The notes: generated from the letters alone by a model not told the origin. Shown: positions 25,164 to 35,004, counted from the stretch's first letter. The stretch: DNA of 55,097 nucleotides from an uncultured Pseudomonadota bacterium (GCA_902597385.1 CACJXQ010000011.1:1-55097), one strand, 5' to 3'. Made by a program: numbers and translations.

Positions 25164-27257
25164 TCAATTCGCGGCAACTTTAGATAGCGAATTACGAGCC
25201 TTTAATCTCACATAATGTTGCAGGGTCAAGACATCGTTCTCGTCCAACTGGCCGTCATAGCTAGGCATTCCCCTAGAAATCCTCTGCCCACCAAGGACCA
25301 CTTTTTTCAAAGCTTCGATATCGAACATTACTCCAGAAGACCTCAAATCTGGTGCCCCACCCGAAGCTACCGCCGCAGGACCATGACACCAAAAACAAGT
25401 CCTCCCCCACAAATCTTCGCCTTGCTCGGCTAAACCGGCATCAATCTCGAAACTCGCATCATCAAGCGGTTTCGCAAAAATAGGTCCAGGCGTTTCCGGT
25501 AACTCAGCTTCTCCCCCCAGTGCGAAAACCAATAACCTTCGAGGGTGAGCTCCATATGCCCAACCATGTTGACCTGCCATCGTACCTCCAAGCATAGCTG
25601 CGCCTCCCCCCCAACCTACGGGGAGAGCAATAAACTGTTTGCCATCAAGGCTATAGGTAATCGGGGGAGCTGATATTCCGTGTTTAGCATCAAACTCCCA
25701 GAGTTTCTTACCATCCTTCGCCTGATAGGCTATGAACTTTCCATCACCCCTGCCCTGAAAGACTAAGTTTCCTCCAGTAGCCATTGTTCCACCATGCCAC
25801 ATCCCCGGATTAGGCGACTTCCAGGCCGGAGTTTGCGTTATTGGATCCCACCCCATAAGGCCACTATCAGCGATATCGGCTGGGTTATCTTCAGCAGCCA
25901 AGATCACTCCGACTTCAAACTTGTAACCTTCGGCTTTAAATTTAGCAGGTCTAATTTTTTTATCATTATAATAGCCAGGTAAATCATGGTAAGGAAAAAA
26001 CATTAACTGTAACTCTGGATTCCAAGACATGGGTTGCCAATTATGAGCGCCCAAAGGACCCGGCCACATTAAAACCTCTCCATCCTCATATCGTGACCCC
26101 GCAACTTCGACGGGGCGGCCGGTCTTCATATCTACTTCAGTAGCCCAAGTTACCTTAGCAAATGGTTCTGCTGACAGTAGTTTTCCATTTTCTCGATTGA
26201 TGATATAGAAAAAACCGTTTTTTGGAGCATGCATAAGAGCTTTTACCACCCTATCGTGTACTTTAAGATCAACGGAGACGATATCCATCGCAGAATTAAA
26301 ATCCCAAGTTTCCCCAGGTACAGTTTGATAGTGCCATTTATACGCACCAGTATCAGCATCTAAAGCAAGAATAGAGCACAGGAATAAATTATCACCCCCG
26401 CCTGGACTTCTTATTTTTTGATTCCAAGGAGAACCATTACCAGTTCCCAAATAAATATGATTAAAATCAGGGTCATATGTTATCGCATTCCAGACATTGC
26501 CCCCACCACCATATTTCCACCATTCACCAGTCCAAGTCTTCGCCGCCATTTTCATCGCATTATTTTCAAAGCCATCAGCCGGATTTCCGGGCACTATATG
26601 AAAGCGCCAAGCCTGTTCCCCTGTATGCGCATCATATGCTGTGACATAACCTCGTGTAGCGCCCATTTCAGCGCCCCCGTTACCGATGATAACTTTACCA
26701 TTAAACGCTCTAGGAGCACCTGTGATGTAATAATAACTACCTGGTTCAACTGTCATTTGACTCCATACCTCTCTGCCAGTCTTAGCGTCGACCGCAATTA
26801 GCCGACCATCACCAGTAGCAACAAATAATTTTCCGTCCCAATAGGCTGCACCTCTACTTGTACCCCATAAGACTCTAAGCGTATTACCCGCCTTGTGTAC
26901 TACATCCGGGTCATATTTCCACAAAACTCTTTTTGTGCGGGCATCAACCGCAGTTACCACACTCCAGCTGCTAGTTATGTATAGGATGCCATCGACCGCA
27001 AGCGTGGTGGAAACAATTTGCCGAGCATCGGGCAAATCAAGAGACCAAGCTAGCCCTAAATTCGAAACAGTTTGAGTATTGATTTCGTTCAAAGGAGAAT
27101 ACCTCTGTTCACTATGGGTTCTACCATAGGCTAACCAGTTCTCTCCCTTTGTCTCGTCATCTAATTCCGAAGCATCAAACTTTGCTGCGGATGCTGTGGA
27201 CAATATCACTCCAAAAACCATAACTGCTATTAGCATTAGCTTACATCTTATTTCCAT
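25164..27257 (-). CDS. PQQ-dependent alcohol dehydrogenase fused to cytochrome c (quinohemoprotein)
   Basis: 697 aa, exported by a signal peptide (about residues 1-24). It is an eight-blade PQQ propeller with tryptophan-docking repeats, Glu196 (GGAEMG), Asn274 (GTGNGSP) and the catalytic Asp319 in ETWDFNSA. Asn at the +2 position rather than Asp points to the calcium type, not the lanthanide type. The C-terminal cytochrome c domain has CFWCH (Cys621, Cys624, His625) and a likely axial Met664, as in type II quinohemoprotein alcohol dehydrogenases. The vicinal Cys-Cys over PQQ is missing (Val129-Leu130). It oxidises alcohols in the periplasm. No pqq genes lie in the window. A strong GGAGGG precedes the ATG. 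Confidence 0.92.
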   Translation of the reverse strand: MEIRCKLMLIAVMVFGVILSTASAAKFDASELDDETKGENWLAYGRTHSEQRYSPLNEINTQTVSNLGLAWSLDLPDARQIVSTTLAVDGILYITSSWSVVTAVDARTKRVLWKYDPDVVHKAGNTLRVLWGTSRGAAYWDGKLFVATGDGRLIAVDAKTGREVWSQMTVEPGSYYYITGAPRAFNGKVIIGNGGAEMGATRGYVTAYDAHTGEQAWRFHIVPGNPADGFENNAMKMAAKTWTGEWWKYGGGGNVWNAITYDPDFNHIYLGTGNGSPWNQKIRSPGGGDNLFLCSILALDADTGAYKWHYQTVPGETWDFNSAMDIVSVDLKVHDRVVKALMHAPKNGFFYIINRENGKLLSAEPFAKVTWATEVDMKTGRPVEVAGSRYEDGEVLMWPGPLGAHNWQPMSWNPELQLMFFPYHDLPGYYNDKKIRPAKFKAEGYKFEVGVILAAEDNPADIADSGLMGWDPITQTPAWKSPNPGMWHGGTMATGGNLVFQGRGDGKFIAYQAKDGKKLWEFDAKHGISAPPITYSLDGKQFIALPVGWGGGAAMLGGTMAGQHGWAYGAHPRRLLVFALGGEAELPETPGPIFAKPLDDASFEIDAGLAEQGEDLWGRTCFWCHGPAAVASGGAPDLRSSGVMFDIEALKKVVLGGQRISRGMPSYDGQLDENDVLTLQHYVRLKARNSLSKVAAN

Positions 27258-27448
27258 TACAGACCCTCCAACTAGGAAAATAACGCCTTAATACATTAAT
27301 CTATTACATCCTGACTATAAAGCCCAGATAACATATAACATTTCACCAACCTCATATTCCATAAAAGATAGCCAGAAATAAAACACCTTTCTAAACGAAA
27401 ATACTGTAGATTAAACACAATCAGGGTGGAGGTTTCGACGAATTAAAC

Positions 27449-29545
27449 ATGGAAGAAATAAACATTGGAATTGACGTGGGTGGGACTCATACCGACTTAA
27501 CGGCGATCTCAGGTCTAGAAACAGTTCGGGCAAAAGCACTAACTACCCACGAAGACTATAGCAGAGGTATTTTTGATGCCTTAACCTCCGCGGCTGGGCA
27601 ACTATCCCTTAGCCTAGAAGAAATGATGTCGAAACGGACCCGAGCGTTTGTCAACGGTAACACAATAGTAACTAATGCGATCACTGAATTAAAAGGCTCT
27701 AAGGTCGGAGTTCTCACCTCTGCAGGATTCGGCGATATTTGCAGATTTGGACGAGGTAATAGAGGAAACTTCAACGACGATCAGCTGCAACGCAACCTAC
27801 CTCAAATAGTTTCACAAAATTGTATAGCTGAAGTTTCGGAACGTATTGATAAAGATGGGAAGATATTGGTGGCTTTGAGAGAAGAAGAAATCAGAGAAAA
27901 AACTGAGCAACTCTTAAAAAACGGTGTAGAAGCCATTGCTATTTGTTTTCTCTGGTCTACAAGCAACGAACAACATGAGAAAGCAGCGCAAAAAATTCTC
28001 CAGAGTTTAGATAATGATATTTTTGTTACCTGTTCTGTAGATACAGCATCTATATTTAGAGAGTTTGAACGTTGGATGACAGCAATTCTTAATTGTTTTG
28101 TACAGCCATCAGTGAGTCGCTTTGCCCATGCCGTCTCCTCTGGTTTACGGGATTTAGGCTACCAACGTAAAGTCGAATTTTTCAATGGATTAGGAGGCAT
28201 ATTAGCTGAGGAAGAAGTTAAACGTTTGCCCATACAGATGTACAGCTCAGGTCCTGCTGGCGGAGCCATTGGAGCCAGTGCTCTAGGAAAAAGATATGAC
28301 ATCGCAAATCTACTTTGCGGCGATATGGGAGGGACTAGTTTTGACACGACCCTGATAAAACAAGGAAAGCCGATTGTTGCCCAAAGATGTAAAATAGGCT
28401 CCTTCAATACCGCTATAAGCCTTTTGGATATAGTTTCAGTTGGGGCAGGTGGGGGTAGTATCGTAAGTCTAGATCCACGTGGAGTGCCTAAGATCGGACC
28501 GGAAAGTGCTGGATCTGAACCTGGACCTGTTTGCTATGGGAAAGGAGGAAAAGCACCAACCATCACTGACTGTATAGTTTCTCTGGGAATCCTTAGGCCC
28601 GATAATTACCTAGGCGGAAAACACCGACTCAACGTAAACGCAGCTAAGGAAGCAATTGAGGCTAATATTGCTAAAGGAATGGGTTGGAATGCTATGCAAG
28701 CAGCGGCGGGTGCTTATAACCTTGTGGTTGCCAACATGGCAAACGCTCTACGAGGGGTATCCGTCAGAAGAGGCCATGATCCTAGAAAATGCACCTTCCT
28801 AGCATACGGTGGAGCATTACCGATTTTTGCTGCGGCAATTTGCAGAAGTCTTTCTATAAAAGATATGATTATTCCAAACCAAAGTTCTGCTTTTTCGGCG
28901 TATGGATTACTCGAAGCAGATTATATCAGGCGCAAGTCCGCGACATTAGGCATTCCCTTAGATGAAGAAACTAAAATTCTTCAACTCGAAAAAATCAGAA
29001 ATAAATTGGTACAAGAGGTTTTGGTGGATTTAGAAGATGCGGGCTTCGATCGTTCTCAGATTACCTTTAACTATGGAGCTGATATGCGATACGAGGGGCA
29101 GTTAAACGAGATGTACATGTCCCTTTCTGAATCCGATTTCCTACCTAGCGAATTGGAAAATCTTAGAAGAAAATTTGATTTTGAGTACGAAAATGAATTC
29201 GGTCCTGAAACAGCTTGGAGAGACTCGCGTTTAATGCTTATAAACTGTGTAGTTATAGGAGTCGCTAGCCGAGAAAAAACTCAGCTCCGCAAACACCCGC
29301 ACGAGCCTCACTCGGCCGAAAACGCATATATAGGAGATAGAACAATATTCTTACCAGACTTGAACTTAGAAAAAGAGGTACCAATTTTCGAATCTGAAAA
29401 AATCAAACCAGGGGGCATTATACACGGGCCTGCTGTGATAGAGGTTAAAGATACAACCATTTATCTCCCTACAGACACTGTTTTGAGTAAGGATCAATAC
29501 ATAAACTACAGAATAAAACTAGCCGAAAAGAGAAAATTGGATTAA
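27449..29545 (+). CDS. hydantoinase/oxoprolinase A-type subunit (second locus)
   Basis: 698 aa HyuA/AcxA-type ATP-binding subunit: DVGGTHTD near residue 9, NGNTIVTNAITELK, GDMGGTSFDTTLI, VGAGGGSIVSLD, GSEPGPVCYGKGG and YGGALPIF. The usual GGAGPLHA appears as GGALPIFAA, and the first loop has Asn for Gly-Thr. It forms a pair with the next gene, whose start is only 5 bases after its stop. Upstream, GGTGGAGG lies about 16 bases before the ATG, too far for an ideal ribosome site. It is divergent from the PQQ dehydrogenase. The chemistry is ATP-dependent activation for hydrolysis or carboxylation, with the zinc domain on the partner favouring the carboxylase branch. Confidence 0.9.
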   Translation: MEEINIGIDVGGTHTDLTAISGLETVRAKALTTHEDYSRGIFDALTSAAGQLSLSLEEMMSKRTRAFVNGNTIVTNAITELKGSKVGVLTSAGFGDICRFGRGNRGNFNDDQLQRNLPQIVSQNCIAEVSERIDKDGKILVALREEEIREKTEQLLKNGVEAIAICFLWSTSNEQHEKAAQKILQSLDNDIFVTCSVDTASIFREFERWMTAILNCFVQPSVSRFAHAVSSGLRDLGYQRKVEFFNGLGGILAEEEVKRLPIQMYSSGPAGGAIGASALGKRYDIANLLCGDMGGTSFDTTLIKQGKPIVAQRCKIGSFNTAISLLDIVSVGAGGGSIVSLDPRGVPKIGPESAGSEPGPVCYGKGGKAPTITDCIVSLGILRPDNYLGGKHRLNVNAAKEAIEANIAKGMGWNAMQAAAGAYNLVVANMANALRGVSVRRGHDPRKCTFLAYGGALPIFAAAICRSLSIKDMIIPNQSSAFSAYGLLEADYIRRKSATLGIPLDEETKILQLEKIRNKLVQEVLVDLEDAGFDRSQITFNYGADMRYEGQLNEMYMSLSESDFLPSELENLRRKFDFEYENEFGPETAWRDSRLMLINCVVIGVASREKTQLRKHPHEPHSAENAYIGDRTIFLPDLNLEKEVPIFESEKIKPGGIIHGPAVIEVKDTTIYLPTDTVLSKDQYINYRIKLAEKRKLD

Positions 29546-29550
29546 GGAAG

Positions 29551-31734
29551 ATGTCTATCCACAAATCAAACGCCAATAATTTTAAGATTGACCCTATAAC
29601 GGCCGAAGTCATTCGAAGTGGATTCGAAAACATAGCGGACGAAATGTCCGTAGTTCTATTAAGAACCTCTGGTTCACCCGTTTTAACTGAGGCCAAAGAC
29701 TTTTCTGCAGTTGTCTTCGATGCTAGTGGTCGGCAAATAGGCGCTGCTGGCTATGTACTTGCCCACTTAGCCAGCTCCAGAATCGCTGTCAAAGAAATCA
29801 TAAAAAAGCGGCTCCCAGATGATCTAGAAAAGGGAGACATCTTTATTTGCAATGATCCATATACCGTAGGTGCCCTGCATCAAGGAGATGTGGGAATAGT
29901 CATGCCGATTCATGAGAACAAGGAAGTTATCGGATGGACTTTCACCAACGCTCATTTGATAGATGTTGGTGGTTCCTCGATTAGCGGAATAGCTCCCGAG
30001 GCTCATGATTGTTTCGAGGAGGCCATACGCTTTCCGGGGGTCAGAATAGGGACATCAGGAATTTTAGATAAGGAATGGATCGAGTTCGTATCTGCGAACG
30101 TCAGAGTACCAGCCTCCTTTGTTAATGATGTTAGAAGTTTAATAGCCGCTTGTCACGCGGGTTCTAAACGCGTGATAGAGATGTTTGAGGAGTACGGACA
30201 AAAAGAACTTCTAAAATACATAGACCATAATATCCGGCTATCCAAATCGGCGCTATCTGAACGAATAGAAAAACTTCCAAAGAGAACCTTCCATTCCTAT
30301 GACTGGGTTGAATATGACGGTAGAGGAACACCCGAACTGTACGATGTTTCTTGCGAAATGACCCCCTCTCGAGGAAAGTTGATTTTCAAATTCTCGGGTG
30401 CAGAGCAAGTGACTGCATTCATAAACGCCGGTCCTAGTGCAGTTGCAGGTGTGGGAGTTATTACACCATTGCTATGTATGCTTGCGTACGATATCCCTTT
30501 TAATGAAGGCATATGGGAATGCGTAGAGATAGATGTCGGAAAATCGGGCACTTTAGTAAATCCTAGAGTACCGGCCCCAGTTACAAATGCCCATATGGAA
30601 ACAGGAGTAAGACTGGGAAGAATGGTGGCGGAAATATTTTCAAAAAGCTGTCTATTAAGTAATTCGGATGAAGTCTCTAGCCGCATAGCTGGACAAGCAC
30701 CCAGTGCTGGATGCGGCGCGGCGTGGTTTGGAACTAGATCGGATGGCACCCTAACGATTTTTTTCCCGTTAGATAATTTAGTAGCCATAGGCGGAGGAGC
30801 ACAATCAACATCGGACGGCCAAGATCTTTACGGGTACCAGCTAACTTTAGGTGTATCATTTCCAGACGTTGAAGTTCACGAACTAGCAGATCCCTTCCTG
30901 ATACTTTGGCGCCGCTTCAGAATCAATTCGGGAGGAGCTGGCTTCATGAGAGGAGGGTTAGGACTCGACCAAGCCTATACAATGCATGGTTCTGAGAAAT
31001 TCATAGGTTCTGTTTTTATGGCAGCTACCGAACTACCGGCTAGAGGCTTCGGAGGAGGCCTACCCGGAGGTGCATCACGCACTGCCATTATCAGAAAATC
31101 AAACGTTTGGGAGGTCATAGCTGCAGGTTCCTTACCGCACACTCCGGAATCCATTGAGGGAAGAGTAGAAGTTCTACCGGGAAAGGTAAGTAATGTGTCC
31201 CTTCATACCGGTGATGTCTACTGGGCTAGCTCCTCAGGCGGAGGGGGTTTGGGAGATCCTTTTTTGAGAGACCCAGAGTTAATAGAGAGAGATCTAAGGG
31301 ACAATAAGATAAGTGTCTCAGCTGCACATAACCTTTACGGGGCAATCATCTACGAAAATGGAGAATTATGTGTAAACTTTGAGGAGACTTGGAAAAATCG
31401 TGAAGCCCAGCGTAAGTCACTAGTCCCTGACAAAACACTCGCCCTGAGGGAAGTAGTTAAACATTATGTTGGAAAAAGTCTCGTTCTAGAGAAGGAGAAG
31501 TATTTTTGTGGCATGTGTAAAACTCCATTGGGTTCCAAAGAAAAAGATTGGCGTTTAGTTACAAAGAAGATCACAACTCCGCTGGCTAAAATGTTTCAGG
31601 AGTCAGACACAGAAATTCGAGAAAGAGTGACTGAGCCAGTAATGCTACATTCTCATTTTTGCCCTCAATGCGGAGGTTGTCTTACAACTGAGATAAAGGT
31701 AACTGGTAGGGAAATATCCCTACCAGTTGATTGA
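29551..31734 (+). CDS. hydantoinase/oxoprolinase B-type subunit fused to an acetone-carboxylase-gamma-like zinc domain
   Basis: 727 aa. Residues about 10-560 are a HyuB/AcxB-type subunit: CNDPYTVGALHQGD, NAHLIDVGG, SGGAGFMRGGLG and SSSGGGGLGDPF. The extra C-terminal part (about 630-727) has FCGMC (Cys653, Cys656) and FCPQCGGC (Cys704, Cys707, Cys710), with LHSHFCPQCGG resembling the zinc-binding end of the acetone carboxylase gamma subunit. In known acetone and acetophenone carboxylases gamma is a separate small protein, so this is a B-gamma fusion. A perfect 12-bp hairpin covers its last codons. It is the second gene of the 27.4-31.7 kb pair and convergent with the amidohydrolase. Confidence 0.85.
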   Translation: MSIHKSNANNFKIDPITAEVIRSGFENIADEMSVVLLRTSGSPVLTEAKDFSAVVFDASGRQIGAAGYVLAHLASSRIAVKEIIKKRLPDDLEKGDIFICNDPYTVGALHQGDVGIVMPIHENKEVIGWTFTNAHLIDVGGSSISGIAPEAHDCFEEAIRFPGVRIGTSGILDKEWIEFVSANVRVPASFVNDVRSLIAACHAGSKRVIEMFEEYGQKELLKYIDHNIRLSKSALSERIEKLPKRTFHSYDWVEYDGRGTPELYDVSCEMTPSRGKLIFKFSGAEQVTAFINAGPSAVAGVGVITPLLCMLAYDIPFNEGIWECVEIDVGKSGTLVNPRVPAPVTNAHMETGVRLGRMVAEIFSKSCLLSNSDEVSSRIAGQAPSAGCGAAWFGTRSDGTLTIFFPLDNLVAIGGGAQSTSDGQDLYGYQLTLGVSFPDVEVHELADPFLILWRRFRINSGGAGFMRGGLGLDQAYTMHGSEKFIGSVFMAATELPARGFGGGLPGGASRTAIIRKSNVWEVIAAGSLPHTPESIEGRVEVLPGKVSNVSLHTGDVYWASSSGGGGLGDPFLRDPELIERDLRDNKISVSAAHNLYGAIIYENGELCVNFEETWKNREAQRKSLVPDKTLALREVVKHYVGKSLVLEKEKYFCGMCKTPLGSKEKDWRLVTKKITTPLAKMFQESDTEIRERVTEPVMLHSHFCPQCGGCLTTEIKVTGREISLPVD
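31701..31728. terminator. perfect 12-bp hairpin overlapping the end of hyuB
   Basis: AACTGGTAGGGA (31701-31712), loop AATA, TCCCTACCAGTT (31717-31728): twelve uninterrupted pairs ending 3 bases before the stop codon. It lies between convergent genes. No T-run follows, so it may block 3'-exonucleases, impede the converging polymerase, or be a protein site as well as coding for the last residues. Confidence 0.55.
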
Positions 31735-31782
31735 TTTGAGTATAAATCACCCACCTAGTAAATATACGAGAACTTGATATTT

Positions 31783-33513
31783 CTAAGCAGCGACTGCTCG
31801 CTTTATAGCCTTGGAACCCCGACCATGGCGCAGTAGCTGACCCGAGTATTTGTTTGTTTGTTCGTCATCGACTATCGTTACTTCACCGTTTATCAGAACA
31901 TACTTGTAACCCTTAGCTCGCTGTACCCTTCTCCATTCTCCACCGGGCAAATCATGTACCACCTCTGAAGGTAGAACTTCCAAGTTCTCATAGTCGTAGA
32001 CTATAACATCAGCCGGTGCACCCACTCTCAAAACTCCTCTTTCAGGGCAACCCGCTAGCTGCGCTGGCAAGGACGCCAACCTCCAATGAGCATCCTCAAG
32101 ACTTATCATTTTATTCTCCCTGACAATTTTGACTAAAGTCTCAGTCGGATACCTACCAGCCGTTAAGAATTTAGTGTGTGCTCCTCCGTCGGAAACGCCA
32201 AATAGAACATAAGGGTTATCAACAATTTCCTTCAAATACTCCAGTTTCCCATTCGGTGGCATGGAAAAAAACTCCGTTTCTAAATTCTCGCTCACCACGA
32301 TGTCTAGCATTGCATCGACGGGATGTTTACCCGTTTGCTCGGCAATTTGGCCAATGGTATGGTCCAACCATTTTTGAGAATCTGCAGAGGCAGGCCCAGT
32401 CAGCACGATGTTCTCAAACGGTCCTAAAACAAATTCAGGTATCTGTTCTCTCAACGCAGGCCTTCTTTCAGGATCAGCTAGTTTCTCTAGCCGTTCCTCA
32501 GGGCTACCTACCGTGGCCTCACGCCATGCAGGACATTCATCGAACAAATTCCAATCCACAAAAGTAAATGCAAAACCAGCATCAGTAGTCAGGCCTTGGC
32601 CGTAAACTCTAGTACCTGCTTCTCGACAGCGCTCCAGCCAAGCCAGAACTTTCCTATGTATGTGTGGTTTGGTGTCAGTAGCTTGAACCACATTAAATAC
32701 TATAGGTCTACCACTGACTTTTGCTAAATCCTCCATGTGAGCTTGATCTGCCTTTGGATCTCCGGTGACCATCGTAGTTTGCATATGCCCGGCATTTCTA
32801 TTTCTGAGAACTTTCGCAAATTCCAGCGCTGTTTCGTTACTCATCACATCTGTCGGCATAGCTGTTCCATCATAATCCAGTTGAGCGCCCCCCGGTCCTG
32901 TTGGAGGAAGCCTTTGCGCAGACCAACCACACCCCCCTGCGTCGAGAGACTCTTCCAAAATTCGGCACATTTCTTTATGCTCTTCATCAGTTGGCATTCT
33001 GCCTGATTTAGCGTCTTCTAATCCCATAACCGAAATCAGAATGGGTCCAATTGGAACATAGGGCACTATATTCATCGCTTTTGGTGTTCGGTCAACACTG
33101 TCTAGATATTCAGGAAATGTTTCCCAATCCCATGGCATTCCCTCTTTCATTGACGCCAAAGGTATAGCTTCAACTCGGGTCATGCTAAGCATAGCTCTTT
33201 CACGTGCCTCCGGCGCTACTGGTGCAAATCCAAACCCACAGTTCCCGATCACAACCGTGGTAATTCCATGCCAGGAAGATATAGAACAATAAGGATCCCA
33301 AAAAAGCTGAGCATCATAATGAGTATGCAGATCGACGAAGCCGGGGGCAACTATCATTCCGTCAGCATCAAGAACCTCAGCAGCTCGATTTTCATCGATA
33401 TGCCCTATCTCGGCTATCTTACCATCTTTAATTGCCACATCAGAAAGGTAGCGTGGTCCGCGACTACCATCGATAACCATACCCCCTTTTATAACTTTAT
33501 CAAATTCTGCCAT
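31783..33513 (-). CDS. amidohydrolase, N-acyl-D-amino-acid deacylase type
   Basis: 576 aa. The metal site starts with VDLHTHYDAQ (His63, His65), followed by GITTVVIGNCGFGFAPV, where Cys92 is the bridging ligand typical of D-aminoacylases, and a late SDGGAHTKF with the catalytic Asp. The family hydrolyses N-acyl-D-amino acids, but in catabolic clusters many members act on other cyclic or acyl amides. The last 60 residues form the usual beta-sandwich with GAPADVIVYD. It shares the leftward strand with the CoA-transferase 135 bases upstream. Beside a HyuA/HyuB pair, it may process the ring-opened or carbamoyl product; this is inference. Confidence 0.88.
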   Translation of the reverse strand: MAEFDKVIKGGMVIDGSRGPRYLSDVAIKDGKIAEIGHIDENRAAEVLDADGMIVAPGFVDLHTHYDAQLFWDPYCSISSWHGITTVVIGNCGFGFAPVAPEARERAMLSMTRVEAIPLASMKEGMPWDWETFPEYLDSVDRTPKAMNIVPYVPIGPILISVMGLEDAKSGRMPTDEEHKEMCRILEESLDAGGCGWSAQRLPPTGPGGAQLDYDGTAMPTDVMSNETALEFAKVLRNRNAGHMQTTMVTGDPKADQAHMEDLAKVSGRPIVFNVVQATDTKPHIHRKVLAWLERCREAGTRVYGQGLTTDAGFAFTFVDWNLFDECPAWREATVGSPEERLEKLADPERRPALREQIPEFVLGPFENIVLTGPASADSQKWLDHTIGQIAEQTGKHPVDAMLDIVVSENLETEFFSMPPNGKLEYLKEIVDNPYVLFGVSDGGAHTKFLTAGRYPTETLVKIVRENKMISLEDAHWRLASLPAQLAGCPERGVLRVGAPADVIVYDYENLEVLPSEVVHDLPGGEWRRVQRAKGYKYVLINGEVTIVDDEQTNKYSGQLLRHGRGSKAIKRAVAA

Positions 33514-33648
33514 CTTCCCATCCTCAAAAGTAAAATACGTTATATGAATTATACTACGCTAAATCTAACAACGCTCGTTGTACCCCAAGCAAAAGCTAAC
33601 TGCAACTCTAGAGTCGTCTTTTCGATTATATAGGTATTTCTTTTGGTT

Positions 33649-34809
33649 TTAAAAAACCCCGTCCGCGTGCATTTTTTTAACTTCTTCCTGACTATAGCCT
33701 AACTCTGACAGAATGGAAGTCGTGTGTTGACCGAGCGCAGGCGACACAAAATTTACAACCCCAGGCTCATTCCGAAATTTAATCGGGATGCCCAGATGCT
33801 CTTCTCCACGATCATTTTCCAACACCATTTCTCTATGCCGAATTTGCTGATCATCCAGGGCTTGTCTTAGATCATTCACTGGGGCAAACGCTGCATTAAT
33901 ACCTTCAAAATAGTCAACCCAGTAGGCCTGATTTTCGGACTTGAACTTTTCCGTTAGAAATTTTTTGACGGGCCCTTGTGTAGGTCCCGGAGGCGGCTCG
34001 CAAAACTCTATCAAATCCGGTCTTCCCAGCTTTTCCAAAACCGCTTCTGCAAAATGCATTTCCGAAGCACCCAAAACAACATATTTTTCATCCTTCGTTT
34101 CGTAAATTTGATACATCGCGTAACCACCCAAGGCTCGCTCTTCAGACACACGAGGGGGTTCTTTCTCGGCGAAAGCGGTGCCCATATTATTCGGCATTGC
34201 TGCTAGTAAGCTATCTGCCATTGCTATGTCAATATAATCCCCAGTTCCAGTTTTTGTCCGTCTGAGTAAGGCCATCAACACTCCACTCAAACCCATCATT
34301 GAAGAGAGCATGTCTGCATTTGCTATCCCAGGAATTGCGGGCTTGCCGTCTCTTCCGAGATTAATACTCAACACTCCGGCAATTGCTTCCGTTGCCAGAT
34401 CATGGGCTGGTCTATTTACGTAAGGGCCATCTTGACCCCAAGCTGATAGAGACAAATAAACAATTCCAGGGTTGACCTCCTTCAAAACCTCATAGCTGAC
34501 TCCTAGCCTGCGGGCGACGCCTGGACGAAAAGCCTCTACAAACACATCACACGTCTTAGCTAGTTTGAGAATAGCCTCTTTGCCTCCTTCAGTTTTCAAA
34601 TTCAACTGTATACTTTTTTTATTTCTGTGAGTATTCGCAAAGTAAACACTTACCTCACCTCTTTTAGGTCCGATTTCTCTATTGGGCTCTCCAGCGCCGA
34701 TCGATTCTAGCTTGATTACTTCGGCTCCATGGTCAGCCATCATTTGAGTTAGAAGAGGTCCGGGAAGAAACAAAGATAAGTCTAAAACTCTAACGTTCTC
34801 TAATTTCAT
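33649..34809 (-). CDS. class III CoA-transferase (CaiB/BaiF)
   Basis: 386 aa using the ATG at 34807-34809; an in-frame TTG at 34818 would add three residues. Family III motifs: VLDLSLFLPGPL, ADHGAEVIKLE, HRNKKSIQLNL, FRPGVARRLG, SLSAWGQDGPY and ANADMLSSMMG, where Asp166 is the residue that forms the acyl anhydride. It moves CoA from one acyl-CoA to another carboxylic acid, activating an acid without ATP. In context it could activate an acid made by the PQQ dehydrogenase, amidase or Hyu enzymes for the enoyl-CoA hydratase. It is divergent from metY across a 397-base gap. Confidence 0.92.
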   Translation of the reverse strand: MKLENVRVLDLSLFLPGPLLTQMMADHGAEVIKLESIGAGEPNREIGPKRGEVSVYFANTHRNKKSIQLNLKTEGGKEAILKLAKTCDVFVEAFRPGVARRLGVSYEVLKEVNPGIVYLSLSAWGQDGPYVNRPAHDLATEAIAGVLSINLGRDGKPAIPGIANADMLSSMMGLSGVLMALLRRTKTGTGDYIDIAMADSLLAAMPNNMGTAFAEKEPPRVSEERALGGYAMYQIYETKDEKYVVLGASEMHFAEAVLEKLGRPDLIEFCEPPPGPTQGPVKKFLTEKFKSENQAYWVDYFEGINAAFAPVNDLRQALDDQQIRHREMVLENDRGEEHLGIPIKFRNEPGVVNFVSPALGQHTTSILSELGYSQEEVKKMHADGVF

Positions 34810-34967
34810 GAGGAACAATCATCCTTTTGCGTGTGTATTAGGCCAGCGGTATCGCTCAAACGTAAATAATCACTGAACGACACATTATTGTGACGAACTT
34901 ATTGAAAATTTAAAAGCTATTTTATAAAGACTAATAAGGTAGATATAAATCCAAAAAATGAAAAGCC

Positions 34968-34996
34968 TTGTCAAAAAACACCGATTATTTTATATT
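34968..34996 (+). promoter_or_regulatory. sigma-70 promoter of the metY riboswitch transcript
   Basis: TTGTCA (34968-34973), exactly 17 bases, then TATATT (34991-34996): one mismatch to consensus in each box. The predicted start, about 35003-35004, falls just before the first stem of the SAM-II aptamer, which strongly supports both calls. The rest of the 34810-34967 gap holds only AT-rich sequence, probably including the CoA-transferase promoter on the other strand. Confidence 0.8.
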
Positions 34997-35004
34997 AAAA
35001 TTTG

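Noticed and set aside
30297..30788. 163-codon frame antisense to the second hyuB
   Set aside because: Shadow of the conserved HyuB sequence; no domain or ribosome site.
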